Source of the DNA: an uncultured Clostridia bacterium
Lineage (GTDB): Bacteria > Bacillota > Clostridia > TANB77 > CAG-508
Assembly: GCA_949118805.1 (NCBI GenBank)
Contig: CASAUJ010000040.1
Location: 1-13,521 of the forward strand
Reading direction: 5' to 3'
DNA length: 13,521 nt
Below are positions 13,265-13,521 of the stretch, in pieces. A program made the translations under genes and the position numbers. Under the pieces are notes generated by a model, which saw only the letters and a list, made by a program, of their open reading frames with translations, was not told the DNA's origin and did not search any database. Position 1 is the stretch's first letter, and every line of letters starts with the position of its first letter.

Positions 13265-13521
13265 CTATTTTAATTCTTTTCTACTATTTTGTACTGTTTT
13301 TATAGTATCTTCTAATGAAAGTTGCATTAAATGCATTGCTTCTGACATATTGTTCTCTAATTTTTGTAGGGTATCATTTAATACATTCTCTGTATTTAAT
13401 AATAATGTATCTGCATACTCTTTTGTTCCTTTTGAAATTTCTCTAGACATCTCATTTGCAGTTTCAATAATTTCTGTTTTTTGGTCATAAGCTTTTCTTG
13501 TTATTTCATGCTCATCTACCA
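13265..13521 (-). CDS. C-terminal part of a coiled-coil protein (partial, runs off the window)
   Basis: An open frame without a start enters from the window edge and ends at TAG (13265-13267), giving about 84 residues: VDEHEITRKAYDQKTEIIETANEM, then GTKEYADTLLLNTENVLNDTLQKLENN, and a final TVQNSRKELK. It is almost entirely helical with heptad-like spacing. The arrangement VDEHEIxxxAY, GxxEYADxLLxxxE and VxxxRKELK matches, from memory, the end of a small clostridial coiled-coil protein often labelled 'ATPase' or V-type ATPase subunit H/DivIVA-like. That label has little functional support. An internal ATG at 13450 is not a likely start because the frame stays open upstream and no good Shine-Dalgarno precedes it. 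Cellular role unknown. A terminator follows directly. Confidence 0.7.
   Translation of the reverse strand, partial: VDEHEITRKAYDQKTEIIETANEMSREISKGTKEYADTLLLNTENVLNDTLQKLENNMSEAMHLMQLSLEDTIKTVQNSRKELK

Overview
The window is very AT-rich (GC by eye about 30% or less). Every gene I can support lies on the minus strand, so transcription runs from high to low coordinates. The AT-rich codon use, strong AAGGAGG-type ribosome binding sites, a SpoIIIE/FtsK translocase and several clostridial-looking small proteins point to a low-GC Bacillota, most likely an anaerobic, possibly gut-type Clostridia. No tRNA, rRNA, CRISPR array or phage module was seen.

Layout in the direction of transcription. (1) 13521-13225: the C-terminal end of a coiled-coil protein that runs off the window, closed by a rho-independent terminator. 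(2) 13215-13088: a 128-bp element with perfect 37-bp inverted arms that fills most of the space before ftsK. (3) 13066-7325: a tight cluster of ftsK/spoIIIE, a 527-residue protein of unknown function (13-nt gap, TTG start), and a beta-CASP metallo-beta-lactamase RNA-processing-type hydrolase (17-nt gap). (4) 7225-5255: a cytoplasmic GH15 glucoamylase-like glycosidase. (5) 5106-4318: a REP-associated tyrosine (Y1/HUH) transposase (RAYT). (6) 4045-3041: gapA (GAPDH of the type shared with eukaryotes and enterobacteria), with its own candidate promoter and a clear terminator. (7) 2914-133: small accessory-looking genes, namely a Cys-rich zinc-ribbon protein, an XRE regulator closely followed by a membrane protein, a probable acetyltransferase remnant, a second zinc-ribbon protein and a GRAM/PH-like protein.

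The main unusual structure is a REP/RAYT system. Three 64-bp elements (4220-4283, 5197-5260, 7260-7323) share one geometry: two 29-nt quasi-palindromic units joined by a 6-nt linker, with outer GGCTAAA/TTTAGCC and core TGGGAC-n-GTCCCA. Two flank the RAYT gene. The third separates the GH15 gene from the hydrolase gene. The GH15 stop codon lies inside one element, and the hydrolase stop codon abuts another. The element before ftsK has a different core (GGGGACGTTTCC) and looks like a second repeat family.

Functionally, ftsK moves chromosomal DNA at division or sporulation, gapA is glycolytic, and the GH15 enzyme probably releases glucose from intracellular alpha-glucans. Nothing seen links these into one pathway.
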